A stretch of DNA of 64,000 nt, taken from NCBI GenBank assembly GCA_964036665.1, contig OZ038526.1, forward strand, positions 36,642,001 to 36,706,000, given 5' to 3'. Position numbers and translations under genes: made by a program. Shown here one piece after another: positions 35,901-51,200 of this stretch (position 1 is its first letter; each line of letters begins with the position of its first letter). Source of the DNA: Gordius sp. MW1 (Eukaryota; Nematomorpha; Gordioida; Gordea; Gordiidae). Under the pieces are notes generated by a model. That model was given only the letters and a program-made list of their open reading frames with translations. It had not been told where the DNA came from and did no database searches.

Positions 35901-36129
35901 ATTGCAATATATTGAGGCATCGTTACAAAAAATCGTGCGCTTCGGGCGATTGCTTCTGGCTTGCCACACTCATCGTATGAAAGCCAAAATTAGGGAACAC
36001 CACAACCCATGCACGAGCTCCCGAGGGGTCAATATGCCGGTAGGATATACATGACCAGCAATGCACTTGGAATTGGAGCGTCATTTGCGAGCGATAATAT
36101 TTAATATTCCTCTTCCTCCACAAAATTGC

Positions 36130-38923
36130 CCTCAATCAAAATTAACCTCATAGACTACCCTGTGCGACCTGTTACTTAAAAATACCCATTTCTATATCGC
36201 TTCAATCTACTCTTTATCCTATATTTCATATGCCTTATACATACTTTGTTTTTGAAACGAGAGTTTTAAATATGTTTTATATATTGCTATTAAACAATGT
36301 ATTATATACTCGTGCAAATTATGGTGGGTATATGAATAAAAAATACTCGTTTGAATTATAAAAATCATTCCGATATTATTGAATAAAGTTAATTGCTACT
36401 TAATTTTAGCTTGAATGTAATCGATAGACTTACTATTTCATATATATTAGTCAAAATTATATAAAAGTAAAATTTTTGCCACAAGTCCTATTTTAGTATT
36501 TCTACAAACATTATTATTCGATAAAATCAATAATACAAAATTAAAAAAAAACATAAAAAATTTGAATAAATTAATTTATGTTTTATATGTGTTTAACTTT
36601 ATTATTAAAATTTTTGAGTTGACATAATGTTCGCTTTTTTAAATATAATGTCTTAACATATCTTTCAAATGTCGTTAAGTTTAAAAGATTTAATTACAAA
36701 CTATTTTATAAAAAATTGATTTTTTACAAGAATTTATTAGTTATTAAAAAACGAAGCTTCATGAATGAAATTGAGGCAATTGCATTATATTTCAAGATTT
36801 GTCAAAATGGATTAAATTAAATGAAATCATATATGAGTTTGGTTGCTGTTTTTCATTAGTTTTCAATTTAATTAAAGCTAATGATTATATTGTGAAAGAA
36901 AAGTGAAAATTATTTTACTGCTGTAAACCTTATTATGTATGATGTAAGTGAGTAAAGTGAATGAATAATGAATGTTCTCTAGCTTTACACAATTAATTCA
37001 AAGTTAAAATTCTTACGATGTCCAAATGATTCGCAATTCAATCAGAGACAATAACGGATAGTTAAGTAATGCATCGATTGGGTTTTACGTGCTTTAAATA
37101 AATATGTATTGTTTACTGGGAGAAATGGTAATTAAAAATCAGTAATGACCTCAACTTCCGCTACCCCCTTCCCCAATTTGACTCAATTATTAAGCCATAA
37201 ATATCCAATTTTATTGATACAGGTGCTTTTACCACTACTATTACTACCTTACCAATACCCTATCATATATTATATGTATAACAACAAACAACATTTGTAT
37301 TGTTCATCATCTCCTGGCCCTAATTATTTTGTACTTCTAATGTCCTTTTTCAATCGATCATATTAGCAATTAATAAATCAATTCCATTATCAGCATCCTC
37401 TCCTATTCCTTACATGGTCACAATATCACTCTGGGTATGGTTAAACATTAACTTTGTATTGGGTCACGCGCTCCACCTGTATAACGATATGCTTCAATTT
37501 AATCCGCATAAATTTGCCTTTTCAGATTTTATACAACACTAAAGATGGGGCTCTTGAGGATAGGTGTTGTTTATTTTTGTAGATACATTCGTAAATTTTA
37601 TTATGGTCGCAATAATAAGATCTTGTTTTTTATTAGCCGCCATGTGTTCCCTTTTAGAAATTTGGACAAAATTTTTAGCCTCCTCAATTAAAGCCTTACT
37701 ATGCCTGCTTTAATTCGCCTCAGAGCACATATTATTTACCCTTTCACGACATTATATATATTACGAAGCGTTATTACTAATATCAATATTTCCCAACATT
37801 CTTGTGACGCAAATACTGATGTATAACGCATATTTTTAACCAGGTGTCAGTGCGTAGATATTTAATTAGATTTTATTAAAAATATGGACAGAGAAATTTG
37901 ACAAAAAATATTCTTGCTATGGCTTATAAGCAAAAATATTAGCCCTTACTTAATAAAAAAAATTTGTCACTTTTTATCCTAATTAATGTTAAACTGGTAT
38001 TATAGCTGGAATTAGACTTGAGCATATGTTTTTGACGAATGCTGAATTTTAATCGTGGATGGTAATAAATAATGCTTTAAATTCGTTAGGTTAAATAAAT
38101 ACAGCATAATAATAAATAAAATGTAAAATTTTGACAGAAATAAAATAATATATATAACTGATAAATCAACAACAATACCTTAACGGATCTGTAAACATTC
38201 CCTTTTTTATGGCTCATTTAATGAAAATTCTGAGTTGTTGGGACTTCAAATACTTCTTTTATCAAAAATGTGTGGAGTAAAGTAGTGTCATATTACTTTC
38301 TAAAGTTTGTAAAAATTCCAAATAGCATTTTGCTATAATTGATTTTTGTATTTGAAGACAACTATCACTTGCATTTTTAACCAGTCCCTTCCTCTTCTCT
38401 TAATTATAAGAGTGCACATAAAATACACAGTGGATCAAATAACCTATACAGTATTTTTATGATTGACACAAGTGTGGAACCTTTTAATTTTCCCATCACT
38501 ATATTTTCGCGACAACCACTGTTTCAATAAGAATTCCATTATTCTGGATCATCGCTAGATAATATTTCATTTTTTTGGATGAATATTTATTGGCATATAG
38601 CATTAAAAAATAAGTAATGCTTTTCTTTCAATTGACTTTCAGATACATTCGGCACTTGTTGCACAAATGACCAATATCCACAAAGCCGATAATTAATTAA
38701 AGACGATCAAATTTTACACGATTTCATATTAGATTTCGAGTTGATTACGAAGCGGTTTGTTATGAGTGTTAGCCTTCGCCAGTGTTAAAATATTGGATGA
38801 GCTATTCTGCTCGCTTGCTCTAACCTCCTCCCTCCATTCCTCGCCTAAAAAATGTATCGTTTCATTTCATCATTTCGACCTTAAGAAGTTAAATAATCGA
38901 CTCCCATAATCCGAAATAGGGCA
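36130..38923. other. Intergenic DNA upstream of the GPCR gene
   Basis: A+T-rich DNA with no convincing gene or repeat. It must contain the promoter and 5' UTR of the GPCR, perhaps with further 5' exons, but I cannot place them. Confidence 0.45.
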
Positions 38924-39266
38924 ATGATGGCATACATTGGGAACCAGGAATGCGCATTTTATGCTAGTCAATACTTCAACGTAACTGACCCCATCTTCGT
39001 GACAACTGGACCTGATTATGTGATGGGGATGGAAAAGGGAACCAATAAATATCCGCCCCTTAATTTGAGTTTAGTGCTGGGGAGCAGACAAATGGCCCGA
39101 AATATAGCCATACCCATGACCATTGTGTATTGCATCATTCTACTGACCGGCATCCTGGGCAATATACTGACTTGCGCCGTTATCATCAAAACCGCAGCCA
39201 TGCACACAGCCACCAACTATTACCTATTTAACTTGGCCTGCGCCGACCTCTTTTCACTCGTCATAG
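38924..39266 (+). CDS. GPCR exon 1: N-terminus, TM1 and TM2
   Basis: About 60 extracellular residues with two N-glycosylation sequons precede TM1 (IAIPMTIVYCIILLTGILGN). After the first intracellular loop comes TM2 with FNLACADLF. The exon ends in phase 1 at donor GTAAGC (39267), a strong consensus. No signal peptide was recognised, which is normal for this family. Confidence 0.92.
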
Positions 39267-42200
39267 GTAAGCAACACCATCATACATATTATGTCTTATC
39301 AAATTGTTAAGAAAAACATGATTTGCTTTTCTTTTTTTATATCAAACTATATATAGGAAGGTTAATAATATGGCGCCTATAAATGCCGCAATCGAGTAAA
39401 ATTCTTTGTTTTAAGTTTCCAAACAGTAAATGCCGAGTTAAATATTTGAACTTATAAATATTTACAAAAAAAATTTCTCACAAATTATTAAAGTCTTTAA
39501 TATTTTTTCTAATAGCATTTTTAATAAAAAAAACAACAATTACGATTTTCTAATATTCTGCCCATGAGCGTAGCCAGGAATTAAATTTGATCGGGCAAAA
39601 GTGTTTAAAAAATTATTTATAGTTGAGGGGGAGAGGTCTATATAAAACTTTTTATATAATTTTAAAATTGTTATTGATTACGCTTTTTACTTCTCCTTCG
39701 AAATATAACTTTTGTTTTTTATTTGTTTAAGTAGAGGTTTGAATACTGGTACAATTATATAATAAAGCTAAAATTAGATTAGAACAAAATGTAAAGACAA
39801 TATAAATGAAGCGTTTACACAAGACTACTTTTTATTGGCAAAACTAGTCTTGGAAGACGTTTTTGGCATTCCTTAGAGTCTTAATTTTAGTCAAGATATT
39901 TTTTTAATATAATTGTTCTATTTCATGAAAAGGTCAAGTTAGGAAATAAAAAATCATACAGTACTATTTTTCAATTATATTATATTTCAAACTTTGAGTT
40001 TTTATATACGTTATGGAGAGATATATTAATAAAGTTTTTCTAGCAGCAACAATTAATTTGGTATAAGCACTTGAGTTTAATTTTTTTAAGTATCATGAAA
40101 ATCAGTATCTATTGGAGCATAATATTATTTATGTAAAACAACTGTGTGCTTTAATAAAACAAAACGATATACTATATGACCTAGACCTATAAATATGCTC
40201 AAACATCGTAGTGCCGCCAAATAATACTAAAGAATTTAATAATTACATTTTTAATTAATCATAAAAATTAAATGATTCTCAACATTGAGGGTCTCTTTCT
40301 TTTTTCACTTTGTATCATCTTTGTATGCGCTTAGAACAGAAGCCTACAATAAATGATGATTGATACAGAGACGCCAAGTGGATGATGATCATCTCATTTA
40401 AGCCATTAATCATCGTTATTATTAATCTATTTGGTTTTATATATTCTAATCCACATACACACTTTACTTATTTATATATTTTACTTGTTTCTTATTCTAC
40501 AATTTTGGCACACTGCGAAATAGTAGTGATGATTTAAAATTATATATCAATGAAGGTCAATTTTGAGAAAATAAGATAGTCGATTTATAATATTATTAGT
40601 ACATAATAATGGTAAGGGGACACGTGCGATGAATGGATCAGGGAGGAATAGGGTATTTTTTAATCTCCCATGGCATGGGTAGGTGTACTAAATTCTATTC
40701 AAAACTTCCAAAACATTGTGTAAACAAAATGGGATATTAAGTGATTAAGAGGAGAGCCTGCCGACCCATTTAAAAATCTTAATTAGGGCAATTCATAAGT
40801 GTGTTGTTTATTTATGTATCTGATGTGTCGATGGGGTTGTTATTATAGTGTGGGTAAGGCCATGCTGTTAAGTTGAGGTCTTCAGGATATTAATGCTTTT
40901 AATAAGCTATACGTTAAAAGGTTAATTTTAAATATATTTTGAATCGAGCTTAAATACTGAGGCTATCCCCTACCAAATGATCCAAATAGTGAAATTTAAC
41001 AACATTATGTTATTGTTGTTTGGCATTTTTTTTTAATTTAAAGGTTGGTGATTAATTGTAGCCAATATTTGGACTAATAACAAATAGAGATTACAAATAT
41101 CTGCAACGGTCTTAAGTAAAGTTTTAAATATGTATAAATATGTGTGGCAACCAGTGAAAGTTAAACGGCGGGTCGCTTGTTGTAAGCATTAAAAACCCGT
41201 TTGAGACCATGAATTTTTTTTATTTTTTACATGGTTATAATATTAATTTTTGACATATATATGCTTGTATATTGACAAAAAAATTATATTTACAACGCGG
41301 CATAATGTAAAAGAAAAGGGGGCCGGGTTCGGGCCTACAATTTATAATCTTAGTTGGCCCAAAGGGGCGGGCGATTAAGCCTAAAACACCGGTTGTACCT
41401 CTCTATTTCCACATTAACCCGACAGGTACCACTAACGGTTCGGCCGAACCAATTTCAATGAAATTTTTTTTGGGGCATCTCGATATGCTCTTATTAGATA
41501 AACAAAAAAAAAATTTCGGAAAAATAGCTTACTTTTGGAAATAAAGGGGTGTCACCTAAAAGTTACACTGGTAGACACAAATATAGGGAAATTTAACCGG
41601 ATAGCTACCACTAAGGGTTCGGCTGAACCAATTTTTATGAAATTTTTTTTCGGGGCACCTCGATATGTTCTTATTAGATAAACAAAAAATTTTTCTGGAA
41701 AAATAACTTACTTCCGGAAATAAAGGTGTGTTAACGAGAGATATATAAGCATAATTGTAATTTTTATTATATAACGAAATATGCGCAAAACATTTAGTTA
41801 TTATGAAACGATAACCAACAATGCATGTGAAGTCCAACATTGCAATAAGAACATAATATTCTAGTCGCTTTTTTACAAACAACGCAGCGCCGTTGAGTAC
41901 AATGCTGTCGTTGATGATTGTCTACGACGTTTCTAATTTTTGTCAATCTAGGATTCAACGTTCTTTTCGGAAGTTGGCCGTATTTTTTAAAATAATTTTG
42001 GACGATTTCCCGTTTGAAGTTACAAAGTGTCATGTTTCCTTTGTTCATGCAATACAGTTGCCAAGCATTTTGACACGCTGTATCTAATCCAAACGCAAAT
42101 AATGGAAAATACCATTTCCTGCCCCTGTAAGATATTCTAGTCGCATCGACGTTCTGATCCAAGCGATCAACGCCGCCCATGAATTTATTATACATTTTCA

Positions 42201-45200
42201 CCATAAATGGGCATTGAACTGATATCTTTTTCCTTGATTTTTGAACTGTTGCAATTCTTGCTATATTAGTTATGGGCGTGACACCATGACAATTAGAAAG
42301 CATTGTCACTATGTTATTATCGTTCCAACGTAGTGCCATGATGTTAGGTGTATTCTTCTTTGAAATAAACCCTCTTTCCTTTTTTTTCATGGTCTTTATA
42401 TCAATCAAGGGACATTTGATACGATTTACTCGTACTGTCCCAGTAGCTCCAATATTCATATGTGAAAGACATTTCAATAACTTGGAGCTGGTAAAATAAT
42501 TATCGAAATATATATTATACGGGGCGAAATCGGGAGGGAGTTTTTCTACAAGGTCTAATATTACAGCTCCTCCTAATCCAAAATCCTTTTGCTTGGTCAT
42601 CAAATATGAGGCTCCTTGGTAAGGCTGCATATTAATTAGGTAGCCGGTTTTAGTGGCCGCACACCACATTTTAAAGCCAAATCTAAAAGGCTTGCCTTTT
42701 ATAAATTGCTTTGCAATGTGGTGTCCATAATAAGGGACCATAGATTCATCCATAGCAATGTGGGAGGAATTGCAATATTTAAAATTGGTTTTAAACCTAT
42801 CATTCAAAATATCTAGAAAACCGCGTATCTTGGAAAATTTGTCTGATGGGAACAATTTCGAGTTATCTGACAGATGGAGATATTTAGTTATCTCTTGAAA
42901 CCGATTTCTGCGCATACCATTGGATACCATTTTGTTAAATGAATCGGCCTGAAGTTCCCAAAACATTTTGATATTTTTTGGGGACAAGTAACCAGTTAAA
43001 AAAAGGATTGAAATGTAGATTTTGAATTCGCTAATCGTTAAATTTAGATCATGGTTGTGTTGTCTTGCATATAAATTACTCATATTTACAACAAGTGTAA
43101 TAACATCATTTGAGATAAACTGTTCTAAATAGTCTTCAGGATCCTCTAAAACGATGGGGTTGAATATACGATTTTCATCAGAGTCCCCACAACCCCGTGG
43201 CCTAAATATGACGTCATTATCGGTCCATTTACCGTCTATATCTTGAAAGTTATCGAGCTCATTTGACCTAACCACCTCAATACAAGAATTAAGCATAGAT
43301 CGTGGCAAATGTTGCAGATCAAAGTCCATTTCATCCCCACTTTCCATATCCGTGTCCCCTTCGTCTTGAGGCGGAAAAATCAGTACTTCGTCAATATTTT
43401 CATTCGGTGTGTCCAATTCCTCTATAATGTCTATCAAAGTTTTAACGCAAAATAATAAAACTAATAATAGTACATAATATTTAAAAAGGGGACTTATGTC
43501 TCAAATTCTATTATAAATCACTTTTAACTTTTTAAAACGACAGATAGAATCCGAATGAATAACCAAAATCGCATGAAATTTATCAATTGAGTTCGACCTC
43601 CTTATTCTCATACTTATTTGTGGTGATAGGATGTGTAAATATATATATAAATATTGTTTTTTGCATATTTCCTACTAAAAAATTAGCAAAAATTTGAAAA
43701 TGAAAATTTACCTAGACTAATTTTTATTTCCTATAGGTGTAAAATTTGCGATATTCTTGACTTTCCTAGCCCCACCCCTTATAAACCATTAAGGTTTACG
43801 AGAAAAAGACAAAAATATATATAATTAAAAGATCCATACTTTTAAAATGAAAACACTTAAAAAGATATGCTCGGCAAACTAGCTCTGCCCAGTGTAACCT
43901 TTAGGTTATGTTCAACTTTAAGGCAAAATTTAAAGGCTTTAAAGTACTCAAATAAATTCAAAATTACTATCAAAATGTTGGAAAAATTATAGAGATTATA
44001 AATATGCAAATTAAATTGCAAAAACTTACAGTTGAGTATCCATAAATATTGAATTTAAGAAGGGAGGTAGAAAATGCAGATTTTGCGATTTTTGAATGAG
44101 AATAATTCACGAATGAAGGAAGAAGGAGTTATGAAATTATATCAGCTGATTTATCGCATTTCGTTCTTTCAAATTTAATTTAAAAAATGTTTTTATCTTC
44201 TAGTTTTTAAGAAATGTGGTTTTAAAGTTGCGTCACCTAAAAGTTACACTGGTACCTGTCGGGTAAAAATAAAAGGAGCCTTTATTTCGTCTTGGGTCAC
44301 AAAACTATTGTGTTTTTTAAGTACAAACATTGAGATTATTGATGTAGGGGAGACCGGGGCTACATTAACCATAAAAAATTAAATCGCTTTTAAAAATACT
44401 AGAAACAATTTTTTCAATTTTTTTGTTGGAATACATTTTTAAGCTCTATTTTTACTATAGGAAAAAAATTTGGAGGGAAATAAGTAATAGTTTTTTCACA
44501 AATTAAGTTAAAAAAAAAATCCAAAAAAAAATGCCCGGGGCTAGTCATAACCGTTTGATTAACTCTGACGTTTTCACTTCTTATTAGTGTATGCTAACTC
44601 AAATCAATAAAAATATTGTTCCATTATAAAAAATGTAGAAAATGCAAATGTAATATAATTTTTTTTTTATAAAACAAATAAAAAAGGGTCAAGATGACAA
44701 TCTGACTTAGGAACACTTAAAAGACGGATTTAGCAAGGGAAAATAACTTTAGTAGTGTTGTAATGTATAATCATAGTCTATTTCTATTCCAAATAACATT
44801 AAGCGAGATTATTAAACAAAATTTTTTGGTTTTTAAATTTAGTCATGTGTAAGACACTATGAAAAATGGCTAGCAATAGCCCCTCTCCGACAAGCCCCGA
44901 CCCCTATTTTCATAAACAATCAATAATTTAAGATGTTATTTTGCTTATAAAAATTTAATCATTAGACGGGTTTCATATAAAAAATCTCCCTTTATAGGAT
45001 AAAAATTAAATTAATCCAAAATATTCAGCCAAAAAAATGTTATGTGCAAAATAAAAATTTTGTAAAGGCTATAGCCCCGAAAAATCCTTCTTTCTCAATA
45101 TTTAAATTTTATTTTTTCTAAACAAAATTTTTTTTACTTATGCCTTATGGAAAAATACACATATGGTTTAAATTTTGATTTAGTATCATTATTATATTAA

Positions 45201-48200
45201 AAAATAATTAGAAAATAATAACCCCGGGCTACGACTAGCCCCGGTCTCCCCTACTTATATAAACCGGGATTAGATATTACATGTATATAATTTGATTAAA
45301 TTGTTTTTTATTAGTTAGTTTGACATAAAATTATCCCGCCCACCCCCATTTAGCCAGTCCAGCCTAGCCTATAAAATATAAAATTGAAGGGGCATTTACC
45401 GTGAAAAATTATTTTAGGATAGGCTGAACAATTATGCTGAGGCAATTTTAGCTGTATTAATTCCACAAAAATAAATACAATAAAAGCCTTCAATTTAGGG
45501 ACTATATGTTTAAGTAAAAAATGATGATGAGAGAAGAGAATATTTTGATTTCTTGATCCATTTTCAATAATAACTCACCAGCAAAATGAGGCTAGCTACA
45601 AACGATGATTCCCAACTAAATACGAATGAAAAAGTTGTATTAACATTTTAATAGAATCAAAATCAAATATTGTTTATGATTAAGCCATAACTTCTAGCTT
45701 TCGTGACCAATTAAAAAGTAATACAAAATCGATATGACCACTTTTCAAAACTTTAATAGTGTGACGTGTAAAACGTAGAATTTTACCCAAACAATCTCAC
45801 GCAGTAATATTATTCGTTATTTGATAATAATCATAATTTAAACAAAACACATTTTGATGCGTTATATTAATTTTTCACTCAATAGCTCTTTAAATAAATG
45901 AATGTTCATTATTTTATGTATTATGTGCCTAGTATGTACTTCATTTGTTCACTTTTATATTTCATAATTTTTGTGTTTTTTTGCCAAGTTGTGTTAAATT
46001 GATCTAAAAATATGAACGGAGCGAGATTGGAACTGGCGTCAGGTGCATAATCCTAACCTATACAACAGTTAATATCTTTTGTTAATTAACATATCATTAT
46101 GCTATTTTTAATTAGTATTTTTGCATAACAAAATATAAATTTAAAAAGTATCAAAATATTAGATATTATATATGGCGCTAAAACAAATTTATACTAAGCA
46201 TTTTTATATTTTATTGAGCTTATTAAAGAATTGAACATTTTTGATGAACAATTAATATTCATTTGAATCAATTTAATTTTTAAATATACATCGTAAACAG
46301 GGATCAAAACTAAAAAATGTGATTTGCCGCATCCTGCAATGACTAATTAGTAATTACTGTAAGTGGTTTGAAATGTTTTTAGGTTAAAGGGGGGGGGCTA
46401 GTTAGGAGAAGAATAGAAGTAGTAATAATTATGATGATATAATTGGAAGGATTTCTATACAAATGACAATGTGCTCGCTTCCTCATTACCTTAACATTAA
46501 CGTGAGCTTATATTGTTAACAAATAGTGTTCAATAATTTAATCTTATTGCTTCTCCTCCTATAAGTCTGCAAACTTTTTTTTGGTTATAATGAAGAAATA
46601 AAAGAGATTTAAGGTGCAAATGGCTACATAAAATTTCACATTTTCCAAAAATGTTAAAATGTTTTTGTTGTTGAGAAAATGAATGGTATTCATTAATCAA
46701 CCATCCACCCCCTAACAACCTTAGGGCCCCAAGCCTTACAAATTATAATTAGAAAAATAGGGAAACAAATCACTTTACATCATCCCATGACCGCGAATCG
46801 TTCTTTATAAGTCAGAAACAATAAACTAATAAATTATTTAAAAAAAAACAAGAAAAGACAGAAAATAGGCAGCATAACTATCTGTAAATATAATTCATTA
46901 CCCACAGCGAAATGTTTCCCCCTTTTTAATTTTTTTATCTCACCTTCACAAAATATGTATTTTTTTTGCATAAAAATAATAAATTATTAGTAATCTACTA
47001 TATCATATTTTATATATATTCTTTGCTTTCGCTAATTAAACGAGGAAGGAAGGAGGGACAAAGTGTGGAGGTAAATGGAGTTTGCTTGTTAACACTGGTG
47101 TAATTTATGTATTAATATATTTAAATATTCAGTGTGCGTTTAATAGCATTCCTGTTTGACAAATATTATTTTTATTAATTAATGTAAGGGGGTAAGTCTA
47201 AGTGTAAGTGGTGTTTATACATGCGCATATATCTTGCCTCACGATATTGATTAAAAAATTACAAATTACGCTAAATTAACTTTGAAGGCCATTTGTCGAT
47301 TTTAGATTGATTGCTTTCTTCTAATTTAACTTACATATATGTATAATTCGAAAGATTGTTCTTCGTTAGTAATTAATGATCTTTACTAAACATAGTATAT
47401 AGCTATTATTAGGTTAATTCAGGCGCGTAGCCAGAATTTTCTCAAGGGGGGAATTTAAATTATAAAATGTTCATTTATAATTATAATATTGTAAAAATAT
47501 AAGTTCTGTGAACAATGGAAAGTGATACTAAAAATTGTGGTTATAAAACAATGTTAATTTTTATTTTGCACGGTGGGAGCAAAATATCGATGGAGGGAAA
47601 TAAGTATTTTAGGGGCGGGTAGCTTATACATAATTTTGTTTCTTGTTACAAATATTACTTTATAATCTTTAATTTAACTTTAAAAACTCTTTCTAATGCT
47701 AGCTTTTTGAAGTTGCATTTTAGTATGGTTAATTATTATTTTCTGTACAAAAAATAAGAGTTAGGGCTAGTGGTAGCAGCAAGGTAAGTGCAGCTCTTCC
47801 CCTTTTAATTTACCACGGGTAAAATTTTACAATAGTGGGACGGATATAGATATTTTCCTGTTTCCACTTTCACCCTCACATCCTATATGTACAAATAATG
47901 TTTTGTAATAATTTCCCCTGATCTGAAAGCATATTCAAGGGATTCAAATAGTAGTATAGACCTTATAATATATTTTAAAACAATTATTTTTCTTTTAGCT
48001 GCAATGCCCCGACCTCTAGTACAACAATTTTGAAAAAGTTTTTATTGATGCGAAGCTCTATAAAAAAATTAATTTACGTGATTTATAAATAAGATTTTAA
48101 ATTAAATCTCCGTCAAAATTTATTCCATAGCTTATATCAATTCTAGTTGAAAATTTGGTTCGAGCCACAACAAAGAATTTACCACCGTTTGGTTACAACT

Positions 48201-51200
48201 CATTTTTTTTGTATATACGTTAATCACTCATGCATGCTAAAAATTAATTTTTTTTGCCATTTTTAATTTATTAACACAAATTACATTTGCATAAATGGTA
48301 ATGTACAAAGAGTAAGTAGTATATGTCTGTGTTTGTTTGTGTTTGCCTTTCGGTTTTATGTAAACTTTAGTTGTGTGAAAAGCGTCATAAAATCTCATAC
48401 CATCCAATCATTTAACTTTATCGCGTTGACCAAAAAAATACTTAATATAATACATACCACCTCTTTATAGGTATTTTATGTTAATGAATTTTAGAATTTT
48501 TGCCAGTGTATAATTTAGGAATTTGTATGGGGTAGTAAAGGGAATATGCATGTTAAATAAAAAAATCAATAAATTTGTATATAAATTGAAACCATATAAA
48601 TACAAAACTTCTTTGCTGCTATAACCAAGATTTAATATTAAACTAGTATCTTTAAGTAAAAACATCTTTAATATTTTAATTAACGGCCCAATTACATTTC
48701 ACCCTTGATGTGCAATATATATTGATGAACATATATTTCTCGAATATTATTTTAGAAATAAAATAGGGCAAACAATTTATATAGCCACGTGATTGATTCT
48801 AATACCCAATGCCTCCCCATACGTTTTTATGTGTCTTCTATCAATTTTTATCAACTCTGCTAAAAGTTGTCAAACCTGTTTTGTTAATTGTTTTATAGAC
48901 CTTTTCATTAAACATCGCTTTTGAAGCAAGGGGTTATTGGATTTAGAACCCCTCCCCCTTAACAAAAAAATCAATTTTTCCCGAATTATATGAAAAAACT
49001 CGGTGATATTACCCCCCCCCCCCTCCATTGACCAAAAAATTCAAATTTTTCTTCGAATTATAAGGCAAAACTCAATGATTTAATATGAGTTTTGTTAGTA
49101 TTGCGCTGATTCAAATAACAACTACCTTAATTAATTTGAGATTTAAATTTAATCATGAAATAAAAATAGCTCAAATTCTTAATACTTTTTTAAAAACTAT
49201 CTTAACTTCGAAAATAGAAGAAGAAGATGCTAATTCAAGTTAAATTTAATAATAAATAATTATTCATTTAATTTTTATAAGCGTTTAACATACTTTTTAA
49301 CTTTTGACAAGTGGCGTAGGCAAGGGGGGTTCGGGTTAGAAGCACCCGCTAGAGACCAGCACGAATGACCCGAAACCTGACCCAACTCGTTCAAGTTGAA
49401 AATTTGAAATGTTAGTTTTGTTGAAAATTTTAAAATGCTTTCGGGTCGGGTTGGGTTGGTTATAAAGTCGGGTTGAAGGTTATGAATCTTACATTGCTAA
49501 ATACACACATATCTTTTATGTTAGAAAGTATAATTTTTTTAATTAATATCGAAATATAAAATGGAGGATTTTATTCATTCATTTAATAAATTGCCTTTTG
49601 TTTATCTTAATTTGATTGTTTTAATTTGAACGCAAATTTAAATTTGACTGGTAAAAGGTAAAATATATCAACAAAATAATATTTACATTGTATTTAAGTA
49701 GTGCGAAGTGTTAGTTTATTTTTAATTAAAATTTCCTAAATATATTTTCATTAACTAACATAAAAGTGATTTTAAATTTATCAAATGGTTCATTTGCTAA
49801 ACTATATATTTCAAATTAATTGCGTCCTCATATAGTAGATGGTATTACTTGCTATGCAATTTATGTCATATCTAAACCCATACATCACTTCACTATAACA
49901 AATCATTCAATTAAATTTAGCAGTGGTAGTTTCATAAATTGCATTAATTTGTCGATTAAATTTTACACAACGCAATTTTTCTTACTCACGCGCCGGATAC
50001 CAAAATCTGAAACACGTTTGGGAGGGATTCGGTAAAATAAATTCAACAGCTTTTAGGTCGGGCCGGGTCGGGTTAGAGTTGAAAATCATAAAATTCATTC
50101 GGGTCGAATTCGTTGAATAAAATGACTTTGCAATTTCTACCCCCCCCCCCCTACAAAATTAGAAAAAAATATTCGAATTATATGGAATAACTCAATCATA
50201 TTAATAGGACTCTTGTTAATGTTGCACTAATAGAAATAATAAATGCCTTAACTAATTTGAGATTTAAATTTAGAAGAAAATATAATAGTTCTAAGACTAG
50301 TTATACAAAAATAGGGTGTCCCAAGTGCGTGTTTTAAAACGAATGAAAAATTTAATTCTTAATTATTTCTCTAAAAAATCTATTTCAACTTTTAAATGGA
50401 GGAGGAAGTTGCTAATGCAAGCCAATTTTTAGTAATAATAGTGATTTATTGATGTAATTTTTTTCATGGGTTTAACATGCTTATTTAAACTTATTTAGTT
50501 TCTTGTTTTTAGGTGCAAGTGTTATTACGGCTAGAGTAGAGCTTATACAAATAATTGTCAAAGTAATTGAGAATCTTACAAAGCGTTTTGCACACTTCAT
50601 CTTTAAATCCCCTACCTCTCTGATTGAGAAACTGACTGTCTAATTTACAATACAGAAATGATGATCAGATTGAACTAAAAACTAATAATCGTCATAATTT
50701 AGTAAACTGCTTTAAGACTACTATAAGATGCATAGCCATCTTTAAAACAAATTTAGTTGTATCGACAAAGTTAATAAAAATCCGAACTATGGATGAGGGC
50801 ATTGGTGGGCTTTTTAAGAATAATAAAGCCAGTTTCGCAATCATCCTACCCTAGACAAATTGTCAAATAAACTTCACAAAACAGTATAAATAGCTATTAA
50901 CCAGTATTTCGGCCCTTGGCCGGGGTCAGATATAGGTGAAGTAAGCAACGGTCATCATTAATTTGCCGGCAATTATTTAGCCAGTTTAGCATGTATTTAA
51001 TATATAGCACCAACCTAGACAAATTGCAAAAAGAAATTTATTTTTAAAGCTAATCAGCTCGGGCCCATAAACAATAATATTTGGGCTCGAGCGAGGTCAA
51101 AAATAAAAGCCAACCAGCGGTCATTAGCTAATGTATTTGCGAAAGCCAAACAAAAGTCTTTTACCGAAGCATAAGTCCACAGCCATTAAATCCATGTCTA

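Noticed and set aside
36130..37370. Small frames including a 73-codon Pro/Leu-rich one at 37145
   Set aside because: Low complexity, no recognisable domain and no splice partners. Probably chance.
42311..42499. + strand frame over the piggyBac transposase
   Set aside because: Shadow of the intact 547-codon minus-strand transposase.
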